Positions 53,631-62,575 of a stretch of 64,000 bases of DNA are shown here, in pieces. The position numbers were made by a program, and so were the translations under genes. The notes beneath the pieces were generated by a model that saw nothing but the letters and a program-made list of their open reading frames with translations, was not told the origin of the DNA and did no database searches. Within the stretch, counting starts at the first letter, position 1, and each line of letters starts with the position of its first letter. Source of the DNA: Flavobacterium magnum (GTDB lineage Bacteria > Bacteroidota > Bacteroidia > Flavobacteriales > Flavobacteriaceae); NCBI RefSeq assembly GCF_003055625.1, contig NZ_CP028811.1, forward strand, positions 3,224,001-3,288,000, read 5' to 3'.

Positions 53631-54071
53631 TTACTTCTCAGCTACGATTTCGTAAGGAAGGTCAACTACCACATCTCTGTGCAAACGCACTGTAGCGTTG
53701 TATTTTCCTGTACGCTTAACGACACCGCTTGTGATGAATTTACGGTCAATCTCGTGTCCTGCCTTAGCCAAAGCTTCAGCCAGGTCGATGTTGGTGATCG
53801 AACCGAATAATTTCTCACCACCTGCTTTTGCGGTAAGCTTGATATCCAATGATTTCAGGGTTTCAGCCAAAGCTTTTGCATCGTTAACGATTTTAGCTTC
53901 TTTGTGTGCCCTTTGTTTCAGGTTTTCAGCCAAAACTTTTTTAGCTGAAGGCGTTGCCATGTGCGCAAATCCTTGAGGGATCAGGTAATTACGTCCGTAA
54001 CCTGCTTTCACCGTTACGACATCGTCTTTAAAACCTAAATTCTGAACGTCTTGTTTTAAGATCAATTCCAT
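53631..54071 (-). CDS. rplI: 50S ribosomal protein L9
   Basis: 146 aa. N-terminal MELILKQDVQNLGFKDDVVT VKAGYGRNYLIPQG is the L9 signature, with a long central helix and C-terminal domain (LFGSITNIDLAEAL). Last gene of the operon. Confidence 0.96.
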   Translation of the reverse strand: MELILKQDVQNLGFKDDVVTVKAGYGRNYLIPQGFAHMATPSAKKVLAENLKQRAHKEAKIVNDAKALAETLKSLDIKLTAKAGGEKLFGSITNIDLAEALAKAGHEIDRKFITSGVVKRTGKYNATVRLHRDVVVDLPYEIVAEK

Positions 54072-54132
54072 GTTGTTGTCCTTGTTAGAGAAGTTAGGTT
54101 CCGAAAACGGAAACCAACAACTGTGTTTTTAA

Positions 54133-54429
54133 TTATTTCAATAAATCGGCCACGTATGGCATTAAGGCCAGGTGACGTGCGCGTTTTACGGCCACAGACA
54201 CTTTCCTTTGGTATTTCAGTGAAGTCCCTGTCAAACGGCGTGGAAGGATTTTCCCTTGCTCGTTCACGAATTTCAACAAGAAATCAGGATCCTTATAATC
54301 TACATATTTGATTCCGGATTTCTTGAAACGGCAATACTTCTTAGTCTTGTTGGTTTCAATGTTCAAAGGCGTAAGATATCTGATATCCCCGTCTTTTTTT
54401 CCTTTTGCTGATTGCTCTATCGTAGACAT
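54133..54429 (-). CDS. rpsR: 30S ribosomal protein S18
   Basis: 98 aa. [57 protein letters not shown]. Two nt after rpsF. Confidence 0.96.
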   Translation of the reverse strand: MSTIEQSAKGKKDGDIRYLTPLNIETNKTKKYCRFKKSGIKYVDYKDPDFLLKFVNEQGKILPRRLTGTSLKYQRKVSVAVKRARHLALMPYVADLLK

Positions 54430-54431
54430 AA

Positions 54432-54770
54432 TTATGCTTTTGTTTTGTTTTTAGCTCTTCTTCTCTCAGCCCATGAAATGGCGTGCTTGTCAAGTGTAAC
54501 GGTAAGGAAACGCATTACTCTTTCGTCACGTCTGAATTCGGTTTCGAAAGCAATCAGGTGCTCGCCTGCTACCTTGAATTCAAATAAATGGTAAAAACCA
54601 CTTTTTTTGTTCTGGATTTCGTAAGCCATTTTTTTCAGGCCCCAATCCTCTTTTGATACCATCTCTGCTCCTCTGCTCGTAAGAAAATCTTCGAATTTGC
54701 TTACTGTTTCCTTTACCTGAACTTCAGATAAAACGGGATTTAAGATGAAAACAGTTTCATAATGATTCAT
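54432..54770 (-). CDS. rpsF: 30S ribosomal protein S6
   Basis: 112 aa. [60 protein letters not shown]. First gene of rpsF-rpsR-rplI; ssb, which sits between these genes in many other bacteria, is absent as is normal in Bacteroidetes. Confidence 0.96.
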   Translation of the reverse strand: MNHYETVFILNPVLSEVQVKETVSKFEDFLTSRGAEMVSKEDWGLKKMAYEIQNKKSGFYHLFEFKVAGEHLIAFETEFRRDERVMRFLTVTLDKHAISWAERRRAKNKTKA

Positions 54771-54793
54771 AAAAAATTATTTTAAATTGGGTG

Positions 54794-54823
54794 CAAAAGT
54801 AATCATTTAATTTAAATGCACAA
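54794..54823 (-). promoter_or_regulatory. Promoter of rpsF-rpsR-rplI
   Basis: On the minus strand TTG (54823-54821), 19 nt, TACTTTTG (54801-54794): an exact match to the Flavobacterium consensus, 23 nt before the rpsF start. Confidence 0.82.
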
Positions 54824-54931
54824 GCACAACGGCATTATTATCGATGAAAGGCAATTTTTGACTTTAAAAATTAGTTTGTTTAAAAAATTTGATATACTTT
54901 TAAAATTCCCAAAATTTAAGAACAGAGATCT

Positions 54932-55630
54932 ATGAAGTTGAATTGTGTAATTGTAGATGACAGCTCTATACAAAGAATGATTGTCGGAAAACTGGTCAGC
55001 AATCATCTCAACCTGAATTTAGTCGGCGAGTTTTCAAACGCACTTGAAGCGAAGAACTTTATGTCCTACACGGCGATTGACCTGCTTTTCCTGGACGTGG
55101 AAATGCCTATTGTCAGTGGATTTGACCTGCTTGATGGGCTTAAGGTAAAACCCCAGGTGATCTTCATTACATCCAAACCCGAATATGCCGTTAAGGCCTT
55201 CGACTACGACGCAACCGATTATCTGCAAAAACCGATCACGAATGCCCGTTTCGAATCTGCAATCAAACGTGCCATGAACCTCTACAATATGCAGAAGGAC
55301 GCCAATGATGAAGAGGGCGACCATATTTTCATCAAGAGCAAACTGAAGAAACTTAAGATATTTACCGCCAAGATCAAATGGATCGAAGCCTATGGCGATT
55401 ATGTGAAAGTGGTGACCGAAGACGAAAACCACCTCGTGCTTTCCACAATGAAATCTTTTGAGAACGACCTGCCCTCGGATCGCTTTGTGCGCGTACACAA
55501 ATCCTACATTGTCAATATCGATAAGGTAGATAAATTCAACAGCAAGTTTGCCGAAATCGGTCCGACGAAAATTCCGCTCAGCCGGAACAAAAAGGAAGAT
55601 CTTAAAAAGGCACTCGAGGTGACTTCCTAA
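54932..55630 (+). CDS. LytTR-family response regulator
   Basis: 232 aa. Receiver domain 1-118 with phospho-Asp in LLFLDVEMPIVSGFDLL and Lys in DYLQKPITN; DNA-binding LytTR domain from about 140 (KIKWIEAYGDYVKVVTEDEN, FVRVHKSYIVNIDKVD, LSRNKKEDLKKAL). No kinase is adjacent. Stop overlaps the priA stop (CTAA). Confidence 0.92.
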   Translation: MKLNCVIVDDSSIQRMIVGKLVSNHLNLNLVGEFSNALEAKNFMSYTAIDLLFLDVEMPIVSGFDLLDGLKVKPQVIFITSKPEYAVKAFDYDATDYLQKPITNARFESAIKRAMNLYNMQKDANDEEGDHIFIKSKLKKLKIFTAKIKWIEAYGDYVKVVTEDENHLVLSTMKSFENDLPSDRFVRVHKSYIVNIDKVDKFNSKFAEIGPTKIPLSRNKKEDLKKALEVTS

Positions 55631-58071
55631 AAATCCACATTCACTATTACCTTGATTGCCCTGTAAGGCGCGATGGTCTCAAAGCTGTTGAGCACCTTTC
55701 TTATACGTTTTTTAGTTTGCCCCAAAGCCTTTTCCTGTGGCATCTTCACCATTATTGTCCGAATGTACTCATTGCGTATGCGGCTCACCGACGGCTCTTC
55801 AGGACCTAAAACAGGAATGTCGAGATTTTGCCTCAACACCTCATAAAGCCAGGACGCACCTTCCCTGAGCTTTTCGAAATCGCGGTGCTTCAACGTAAGC
55901 CGTATCAATCGGAAATACGGCGGGTATTTGTAAATATGCCTTTCATAAAGCTGCTCCTTAAACATGCCTTCATAATCGTTGCGTGTGACCTGCTGGATGG
56001 TGTTGTGCATCGGGTTAAAGGTCTGGATGACGACTTTACCCTGTTTGTGCGAACGGCCGGACCTTCCCGACACCTGCACCATCATCTGGAAACTGCGTTC
56101 AAACGCCCTGAAATCGGGGTAATACAACATATTGTCGGCGTTCATGATCCCGACTAAAGAAACGTTGTCAAAATCGAGGCCTTTGGCCAGCATCTGGGTG
56201 CCGACCAGGATATCGATCTCCCGGTTCTTGAAACTGTCGATGAGTTTCTCAAAACTGTATTTGCCACGCGTGGTGTCCTGATCCATGCGCGCCGTTTTGG
56301 CATTCGGGAACAACAGCGCCAGTTCCTGCTCGATTTGCTCCGTGCCGAACCCCTTGGTGGTCAGATCGGGACTGCCGCACTGATGGCAGTTGACCGGCAT
56401 GGCAATATGGTGGCCGCAATAATGGCACCGAAGTTGTCCCTTGAACTTATGGTAGGTGAGGCTAACATCACATTGGGGGCATTGCGGCACGTGCCCGCAG
56501 GTCAGGCATTCCACTACAGGCGAATAACCGCGTCGGTTCTGAAATAAGATCACCTGCTCATTCACCGACAATGCGGCTTCAATGTGGCCAATCAGGGTAT
56601 CGCTGAAATGCCCCGTCATCCGTTTGCGGAAATATTTGTCCTTGATATCCACAAGCTCGATCTCAGGCATCAGCACATTCCCGAAACGCTCTGTAATTTC
56701 TGCCAGGCCATATTTTCCTGACGTGGCGTTATAATAAGTTTCCAATGAAGGCGTGGCCGATCCGAGCAACACTTTGGCCTGATGGTATGATGCCAGGACG
56801 ATGGCCGCATCGCGCGCATGATAGCGTGGTGCGGGATCCTGCTGTTTGAAAGTCTGCTCGTGTTCTTCGTCAATAATAACCAGCCCCAATTGCCGGAATG
56901 GCAGGAACAGCGCCGACCGTGCGCCTATGACAATCTGGGCTTTTTCCGCATTATCGAGCACGCGGTTCCACGTTTCGACGCGCTCATTGTTGCTGTATTT
57001 GGAATGAAATACCGAAACCCTGTTTCCGAAATGCTTCTGGAGCCGGCCGACAAGCTGTGTGGTCAACGCAATTTCAGGCAATAAATACAGTACCTGTTGG
57101 CCTTCTTTAATGTACTTTTCTATGAGCCGGAAGTACATTTCGGTTTTCCCCGATGCCGTGACACCGTGAAGCAGGCAGACGTCTTTTTTCTCCAGCGCAG
57201 ACACTATGTTATCCAGCGTGCTTTGCTGTGCTTTGCTCAGCAGTAACCTATCATCTCCCCTATCGTCACCAAAATCAACCCTGTCTTCTCGGATGTGGTA
57301 TTCCTCGAAAATGCCTTTCTCCACCAAGCCTTTTATTACGGCAGCCGTAACGCCCGAAGTTTCGGTGAGGCGTTTGACGGCAATCGGCTTTTTCTCGGCG
57401 TTAAGCTGGAAATATCCCAGCAAGGCTTCTTTTTGTTTTTTGGCGGATTTCAGCACTTCGAGCAACGCCTGTAAGTCGGAAGCCGCATCATAATCCCGAT
57501 GCAGGCGGATGTATTTCACGAGTTTTGGCGTGTACATGTCCTGTACTTCCTCGCGTATCGAAATGATGTTGTTTTCCATCATTTTCCTGATGATGGGAAA
57601 TACATTCTTGCGGTTGAGCAACGGCATGACTTCGGAGACCCTCAGTGATGACTGCTGCAGCAACGCGCTGTATACAAGCAATTCCTGGTCGCTGAGCTGT
57701 TCCGGGTCACAGTTTGCGTCAGGTTTCAACGAGATCATGGTTTCACTTTCCAGCAGCAGCGCCGATGGCATCGCCCCGCGGAACACATCGCCCGGGCTGC
57801 ACATATAATAGGAGGCAATCCAAAGCCAATGTGCCAGCTGGATTTCCGTCACTATAGGCTTTTCATCGAGGATCTGGCCGATGGGCCTGGCTTCGTACAA
57901 TGAGGGTTCACGATCATGCAATTCTGTCACAAGGCCCGTATAAATCTTGTTTTTCCCAAATGGAACGGCAACGCGCATGCCTCTTTGCAGGAGGTTCCGT
58001 TCTTCAGCGGTGACGCTGTATGTGAAGGTCCGCGGAAGGTTTAACGGGAGGATGATTTCTGCAAAAAACAT
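55627..58071 (-). CDS. priA: Primosomal protein N', replication restart helicase
   Basis: 814 aa. Restarts stalled forks by loading the replicative helicase. Walker A LLHGVTASGKTEMYFR, DEEH box VIIDEEHEQTFKQQ, zinc-binding Cys pairs in CLTCGHVPQCPQCDVS and CHYCGHHIAMPVNCHQCG, motif V/VI region LAKGLDFDNVSLVGIMNAD and QVSGRSGRSHKQG. The N-terminal 3'-binding domain is present. Confidence 0.95.
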   Translation of the reverse strand: MFFAEIILPLNLPRTFTYSVTAEERNLLQRGMRVAVPFGKNKIYTGLVTELHDREPSLYEARPIGQILDEKPIVTEIQLAHWLWIASYYMCSPGDVFRGAMPSALLLESETMISLKPDANCDPEQLSDQELLVYSALLQQSSLRVSEVMPLLNRKNVFPIIRKMMENNIISIREEVQDMYTPKLVKYIRLHRDYDAASDLQALLEVLKSAKKQKEALLGYFQLNAEKKPIAVKRLTETSGVTAAVIKGLVEKGIFEEYHIREDRVDFGDDRGDDRLLLSKAQQSTLDNIVSALEKKDVCLLHGVTASGKTEMYFRLIEKYIKEGQQVLYLLPEIALTTQLVGRLQKHFGNRVSVFHSKYSNNERVETWNRVLDNAEKAQIVIGARSALFLPFRQLGLVIIDEEHEQTFKQQDPAPRYHARDAAIVLASYHQAKVLLGSATPSLETYYNATSGKYGLAEITERFGNVLMPEIELVDIKDKYFRKRMTGHFSDTLIGHIEAALSVNEQVILFQNRRGYSPVVECLTCGHVPQCPQCDVSLTYHKFKGQLRCHYCGHHIAMPVNCHQCGSPDLTTKGFGTEQIEQELALLFPNAKTARMDQDTTRGKYSFEKLIDSFKNREIDILVGTQMLAKGLDFDNVSLVGIMNADNMLYYPDFRAFERSFQMMVQVSGRSGRSHKQGKVVIQTFNPMHNTIQQVTRNDYEGMFKEQLYERHIYKYPPYFRLIRLTLKHRDFEKLREGASWLYEVLRQNLDIPVLGPEEPSVSRIRNEYIRTIMVKMPQEKALGQTKKRIRKVLNSFETIAPYRAIKVIVNVDF

Positions 58072-58110
58072 GATTCTGGGTGGCTTTTACTGATATTAGG
58101 TAACAAAAAA

Positions 58111-58539
58111 TTATGGCTTCACGCGATGCCAGTACTGTGTTCTTCCGAACAGCGAAATCCCGATGTAACCGCGCACCTTGAGTTTGTCCTTGTTTTCGAG
58201 GTTGATGTAGCATTTGTAAAGCTTGCCGCTTTTGGGATCAAGGATTTTCCCGCCGTTGTATTCCTCGCCGTCCTTTTTGAGCCCTTTTATGATCGTCAGC
58301 CCGAGAATGGGCTTGTCCCGGTCATCGCCGGAGCAGTTGGCACAGGTCTTATTCCTGTCTTTCGGATTCAGGATTTCGAGCACGCGACCGTAAACCTTGC
58401 CGTTTTTCTCGTAAATTTCAACTACGCCGAGCGCCTTGCCGGTTTCATCGTCGATGGTTTTCCATTTCCCCGTCACCGATTGCGCAAAGAGCAACGGCGC
58501 AAAGAGCAAGGTGATAATAATGCACGATAGTTTATTCAT
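58111..58539 (-). CDS. Secreted DUF2147-family protein
   Basis: 142 aa. Signal peptide MNKLSCIIITLLFAPLLFAQ. GKWKTIDDETGKALGVVEIY, then CANCSGDDRDKPILGLTIIK, ILDPKSGKLYKCYINLENKD, KVRGYIGISLFGRTQYWHRV: the full DUF2147 barrel pattern. A periplasmic lipocalin-like protein of unknown ligand. Confidence 0.9.
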   Translation of the reverse strand: MNKLSCIIITLLFAPLLFAQSVTGKWKTIDDETGKALGVVEIYEKNGKVYGRVLEILNPKDRNKTCANCSGDDRDKPILGLTIIKGLKKDGEEYNGGKILDPKSGKLYKCYINLENKDKLKVRGYIGISLFGRTQYWHRVKP

Positions 58540-58550
58540 TGACGCGTGTT

Positions 58551-58622
58551 TAGCCCTGATGGAAGCGGCATCCTTTTTATTTCTTCTTTAAAAATAAAAA
58601 GATACAGCGGACAGCAGGATCA
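58551..58622 (+). repeat. REP-like interspersed repeat, copy 3
   Basis: TAGCCCTGATGGAAGCGGCA, TCCTTTTTATT, loop, AAAAAGATACAGCGGACAGC, AGGAT. Sits between the end of the YihY gene and the start of the DUF2147 gene. Confidence 0.7.
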
Positions 58623-58627
58623 TGCTC

Positions 58628-59500
58628 CTAAAGCATCTTATTTTTCTTTTTGATACGGTTGATGGTCACATTCAGTTCAAAGCCAAGCAACAGGATCAGG
58701 CAATTGATCCAAATATAAAACATTACGATGAGAAGCGTCCCAATCGAACCATACAATTCGTTATATTTTGAAAATTTAACGACCCAGATCCCGAAAAAAT
58801 AAGATGACAGGATAATCAGCGCGGTGGTAAACACGGACCCGACAGAAATGAATGCGCGTTTTGCCGTGCGTTTGGTCCCGAATTTAAACAGTATCGACAC
58901 CCCGATCAGGATCATCAGCATTACAAAAATGTACCGGCTGATAACGATCAGCGGGATGTTGTCGCTGATCACATCCGGAATATTGGTGCTTTGGATAAAG
59001 ACTTCGAATATCACGATGATGGCAACAGTAAGGATCAGTACGAACGTCAGCAGCAACGACATCGCGAGTGCCACCAGGTACTGCTTCAGGAAGGTGCGTT
59101 TGGCTTCTACGTGCTGTGATTTCTGGAAACCGACGAGCACCGCGTTGAGTCCGTTGGCCTGCAGGAAAATCGACAGCAGGAATCCCGATGATAACAGCCC
59201 CTGGTAGCTGTTGTGCATGATGTCGTTGATGATGGCCGCAATCGCATCATAGGTATTGGGCGGCACGCCCTCTTCGACGAATTTAAGGAAGTCTTCCTGG
59301 AATCCGGAAATGGGTATATACGGGATCAGGTTGAGGATGAACAGCAAAAACGGAAACAACGCCATGAAGAAACTGAAGGCAATGGCACTACAGCGATAAG
59401 GCAGCGCCCCTTCCCCTATCCCGGTAATGTAGAGCTCGAGCAGGTCATACAATGTAAATCCGTGCAGCCAGGGCAGCTTGATGCGCTGGGTGACATGCAT
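58628..59500 (-). CDS. YihY/BrkB-type membrane protein
   Basis: 290 aa as annotated from the only standard start (ATG at 59500). Six membrane helices with the family landmarks KLPWLHGFTLYDLLELYITG, GEGALPYRCSAIAFSFFMAL, LLSSGFLLSIFLQANGLNAV, GTLLIVMFYIWINCLILLLG. The frame is open upstream and reads SRIEKIPILRNL, which looks like family sequence, so the true start may be a non-ATG codon up to 80 nt further left of the gene, near the nadC stop. Transport substrate unknown. Confidence 0.85.
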   Translation of the reverse strand: MHVTQRIKLPWLHGFTLYDLLELYITGIGEGALPYRCSAIAFSFFMALFPFLLFILNLIPYIPISGFQEDFLKFVEEGVPPNTYDAIAAIINDIMHNSYQGLLSSGFLLSIFLQANGLNAVLVGFQKSQHVEAKRTFLKQYLVALAMSLLLTFVLILTVAIIVIFEVFIQSTNIPDVISDNIPLIVISRYIFVMLMILIGVSILFKFGTKRTAKRAFISVGSVFTTALIILSSYFFGIWVVKFSKYNELYGSIGTLLIVMFYIWINCLILLLGFELNVTINRIKKKNKML

Positions 59501-59580
59501 GAGATTCCGGAGGATTGGGATTTTCTCGATACGGGACGATATCTGGGGTTCGGTGTTCAGGGTAATTCCAGGTTTATTTT

Positions 59581-60438
59581 TTAAAACGCTTTCAGGCTCA
59601 GGTCCATATTATAAACCGAATGCGTCAAGGCACCCGAAGAGATATAATCCACACCACAATCAGCATATTGCCGTATGGTATTCTCATTGATGTTTCCCGA
59701 AGATTCGGTCTGGCATTTCGATCCGATTAGCGCCACCGCCGTTCTCGTGTCCTCGAAATTGAAATTGTCAATCAGTATGCGGTGCACGCCCTCATTCAGG
59801 AGTATTTCACGAATTTCGTCCAGCGTACGGGCTTCTACGATAATCTTTAAATCGAGTCGGTTTTCCTGTAGGTAATTTTTCGTTTTCGTAATTGCCGCGG
59901 TAATTCCGCCCGCAAAATCGTTGTGGTTGTCCTTAAGCATGATCATGTCGTACAACGCAAAACGATGGTTTTCGCCGCCGCCGATAGTTACTGCCCACTT
60001 CTCTGCCGCCCTGAATCCCGGCGTAGTTTTTCGGGTATCGAGTATTTTGGTGCCGGTGCCCGAAAGCAGTTGGACGTATTGGTTGGTCTTTGTGGCAATG
60101 GCACTCATACGCTGCATCGAGTTGAGCACGACGCGCTCTGATTTCAGGATGGACTGCGAGCTGCCCGACACGTGGAAAACCACATCGCCGTATTTTACAG
60201 GCTCCCCGTCTTTAATGAATACTTCCAACTTCAACGACGGATCGACGTAGTTGAAAATCATTTCCGCGAAAGCGACACCGGCAATAATACCGTCCTGCTT
60301 CACAAGCAGCTTTGCTTTACCTTCTGCGGCAGCGGGAATGCATGCGAGCGAACTGTAATCGCCCGGCCCCACGTCTTCACGGATGGCATTTTCGATGATC
60401 AATCGTAATTCATTGTTGAACTGCGCTGGTGGAATCAT
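59581..60438 (-). CDS. nadC: Nicotinate-nucleotide pyrophosphorylase
   Basis: 285 aa from the ATG at 60438. Converts quinolinate and PRPP to nicotinate mononucleotide in NAD synthesis. IIENAIREDVGPGDYSSLAC, NSMQRMSAIATKTNQYVQLL, ILDTRKTTPGFRAAEKWAVT, GGGENHRFALYDMIMLKDNH, and GVDYISSGALTHSV are the known substrate-binding blocks. Followed by the YihY gene in the same direction. Confidence 0.95.
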   Translation of the reverse strand: MIPPAQFNNELRLIIENAIREDVGPGDYSSLACIPAAAEGKAKLLVKQDGIIAGVAFAEMIFNYVDPSLKLEVFIKDGEPVKYGDVVFHVSGSSQSILKSERVVLNSMQRMSAIATKTNQYVQLLSGTGTKILDTRKTTPGFRAAEKWAVTIGGGENHRFALYDMIMLKDNHNDFAGGITAAITKTKNYLQENRLDLKIIVEARTLDEIREILLNEGVHRILIDNFNFEDTRTAVALIGSKCQTESSGNINENTIRQYADCGVDYISSGALTHSVYNMDLSLKAF

Positions 60439-60576
60439 GGATTTAGATTTTGTCGGGCTAAAATACGAGATAATTGGATAATGTGTCAATTAGATAACGA
60501 CATTGTGAAGCGATAAATATGATATTCCCAATTTTCTGATTTTAGAATTATGTATACATTCGTAAAAAAAACACTC

Positions 60577-61191
60577 ATGGAATACGATCCGCGCATCGAC
60601 GAATACATTGAGAAGGCGCAGCCGTTTGCCCAACCCATCTTGGAGCACCTGCGCGCACTCGTGCATAAAGCCGTTCCCGAAGTGCAGGAAACCATCAAGT
60701 GGGGATTCGCGTCATTCGATTACAAGGGCCCATTCGTGACCATGGCCTCGTTTAAGAAACACGCGGTTCTTGGGTTTTGGAAATCGGCACTGCTGCAGGA
60801 TCCACACGGGTATTTGGATGAAAATTCGAATAATGGCGGCGAAGCGATGGGAAACCTTGGCCGGATATGCTCGTTGAATAATCTACCGCCTGACGCCGTG
60901 ATTATTGATTTCATCCGACAGGCAAAGAAACTCAATGATGACGGCATTAAGGTTCCGGCCAAACCAAAAACGCCGCAACTTCAAGCCGAGGCGCCGGATT
61001 ATTTCATTGAAGTATTGAAAGCGAATCCGAAGGCATTTGAAATATTTGAGAACTGGTCGCCCGGAAAAAGAAAGGAGTATATTGTCTGGATTACCGAGGC
61101 CAAAACTGAAAAAACCCGCAATGAGCGGATGGCTACTGCTGTGGAATGGATCAGTGAAGGTAAAATCAGGAATTGGAAATACGTAAAGTAG
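60577..61191 (+). CDS. YdeI/DUF1801-type protein
   Basis: 204 aa from ATG 60577; an ATG at 60550 would add nine residues, but a promoter-like TATACATTCG overlaps it. DUF1801 part: MEYDPRIDEYIEKAQPFAQP, VQETIKWGFASFDYKGPFVT. C-terminal part with YFIEVLKANPKAFEIFENWS, RKEYIVWITEAKTEKTRNER is the YdeI/OmpD-associated motif. Soluble; role unknown. Confidence 0.86.
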   Translation: MEYDPRIDEYIEKAQPFAQPILEHLRALVHKAVPEVQETIKWGFASFDYKGPFVTMASFKKHAVLGFWKSALLQDPHGYLDENSNNGGEAMGNLGRICSLNNLPPDAVIIDFIRQAKKLNDDGIKVPAKPKTPQLQAEAPDYFIEVLKANPKAFEIFENWSPGKRKEYIVWITEAKTEKTRNERMATAVEWISEGKIRNWKYVK

Positions 61192-61209
61192 ACGGATGTC
61201 CGTGCGAAA

Positions 61210-61473
61210 CTATTCGTAAATCCTTGCACTCATCAAAATATCGGCGAAGATTTTCCAGGAAGCCTCCTCGGCATTCATTTGGGGTTGCGTGTTGGCGTAA
61301 AACCCGTCAATGCCTTCCGCACAGTCTGCCAAAGCGCTGAGGAAATTTTCGAGATTATTATTTTCCCATTCTGGGCCGTTTGCCCTGTACTCTAGCAACA
61401 ATTCATTCAGAAAGACGATGAAATCCTGCCTGGTTCTGATGTTTTTGGTCGCTTCTATCCTGGTGTCCATCAT
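61210..61473 (-). CDS. Small DUF7660-like protein
   Basis: 87 aa. RTRQDFIVFLNELLLEYRAN, PEWENNNLENFLSALADCAE, EEASWKIFADILMSARIYE: an E-WEN-x-L-x-x-FL / W-x-x-FA-x-x-L-x-A-x-x-YE pattern seen in small immunity-like proteins. No toxin partner is nearby. Confidence 0.78.
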   Translation of the reverse strand: MMDTRIEATKNIRTRQDFIVFLNELLLEYRANGPEWENNNLENFLSALADCAEGIDGFYANTQPQMNAEEASWKIFADILMSARIYE

Positions 61474-61485
61474 ATCACAACTATT

Positions 61486-61854
61486 TCATTTATCAAAAAA
61501 CTCTCCGAAATGCCATAGTACCCCCGAAGGGTCATGCAAAAAACATTCCCTTCCCCAGGGTTCCTCACGCACCGGGATCAACTTTACGCCCTCGTATTTT
61601 GCCGGGAGGTTTAGTGCCAGCAATTCGTTGAAGACCTTTGCCGTATCTTCCACTTCCATGAACAGCATCGTGTTGTCGATCCAGTCTTTTACATAGGCGT
61701 TCTGAAGGTAGAAACTGAAATCCTGCAGGCGGAATACCGACATTTGGGGACCCAGTGCTGTCTCTTCAAAACCGAGATCACGGTAAAATGAACGGGAGAG
61801 ATTAAAATCTTTGGCGCCGATAAAAGGGCGCAGCGAATATACTTTTGTTTGCAT
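61486..61854 (-). CDS. VOC-family (glyoxalase-like) protein
   Basis: 122 aa. Two beta-alpha-beta-beta-beta modules: YSLRPFIGAKDFNLSRSFYR DLGFEE, then NTMLFMEVEDTAKVFNELLA and ECFLHDPSGVLWHFGEF. Probably a dimeric metal-dependent or antibiotic-binding protein; substrate unknown. Seven nt after the SRPBCC gene, same direction. Confidence 0.86.
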   Translation of the reverse strand: MQTKVYSLRPFIGAKDFNLSRSFYRDLGFEETALGPQMSVFRLQDFSFYLQNAYVKDWIDNTMLFMEVEDTAKVFNELLALNLPAKYEGVKLIPVREEPWGRECFLHDPSGVLWHFGEFFDK

Positions 61855-61861
61855 GATCTGA

Positions 61862-62323
61862 TTATTGGTGGGCCATTATTTCCAGTTCCTTCTGCAGCCT
61901 GTCAAAATTCTCTTCATTCTTGTCGACCACGAATTTTTTCAGCTTGTCACACTCAGCCGCAGCGTCAAAAACCATCTTAAAAGTGAGCCTGGTCCTGTCA
62001 TCCTGAAGTGCCTCGAACGTCGCCTGCACGTTAAACAGCGGCTGCGAATGCCGTTTCCAGGCAATGAGTCTGGGCTCCTCAATCCGGAGAAACTCGACGA
62101 CATTGTGGTAATTCCCTTTTTCAGGGCCATGCATCGTGAAGTCCCACATGCCGCCTTCGCTGAAATCAAAAGCATGGAAGGTGTTGGTAAAACCCTCAGG
62201 GCCCCACCATTTTTTCAGGTGGTCCGGCTCACGCCACGCTTTAAAAACCAGCGAGTCCGCGAATTCAAAAATCCTTGTGGTGACAATCTCACAGTCGGGC
62301 GTGGTCTCGAAGAAATTTCTCAT
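61862..62323 (-). CDS. SRPBCC/AHSA1-type protein
   Basis: 153 aa. START-like fold of the activator of Hsp90 type: FEFADSLVFKAWREPDHLKK WWGPEGFT, EGGMWDFTMHGPEKGNYHNV, TRLTFKMVFDAAAECDKLKK. Commonly paired with a VOC or DUF1801-type gene, as here. Confidence 0.87.
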   Translation of the reverse strand: MRNFFETTPDCEIVTTRIFEFADSLVFKAWREPDHLKKWWGPEGFTNTFHAFDFSEGGMWDFTMHGPEKGNYHNVVEFLRIEEPRLIAWKRHSQPLFNVQATFEALQDDRTRLTFKMVFDAAAECDKLKKFVVDKNEENFDRLQKELEIMAHQ

Positions 62324-62575
62324 GGTACAACTTAAATAACTTAGTGTATTGGGCGGCGAAGCGTTGGCTGTCTGATTTACTTATCGAACATCCCTGCCCT
62401 GCTTACAAATTAAACAATAAATACTTTACGAAAAAAGTCGGGGAAAAGCTATTTCAACCCCGGGCGGCTTTTCTTAATTCTTCCCTAAAAAGCAATCGCA
62501 ATTCATAAATTAATGTAAATTCGCAGGGATTTAGCAAACGCGTACCAAATCCGGCGCATGTGTAATTAATTGCCA

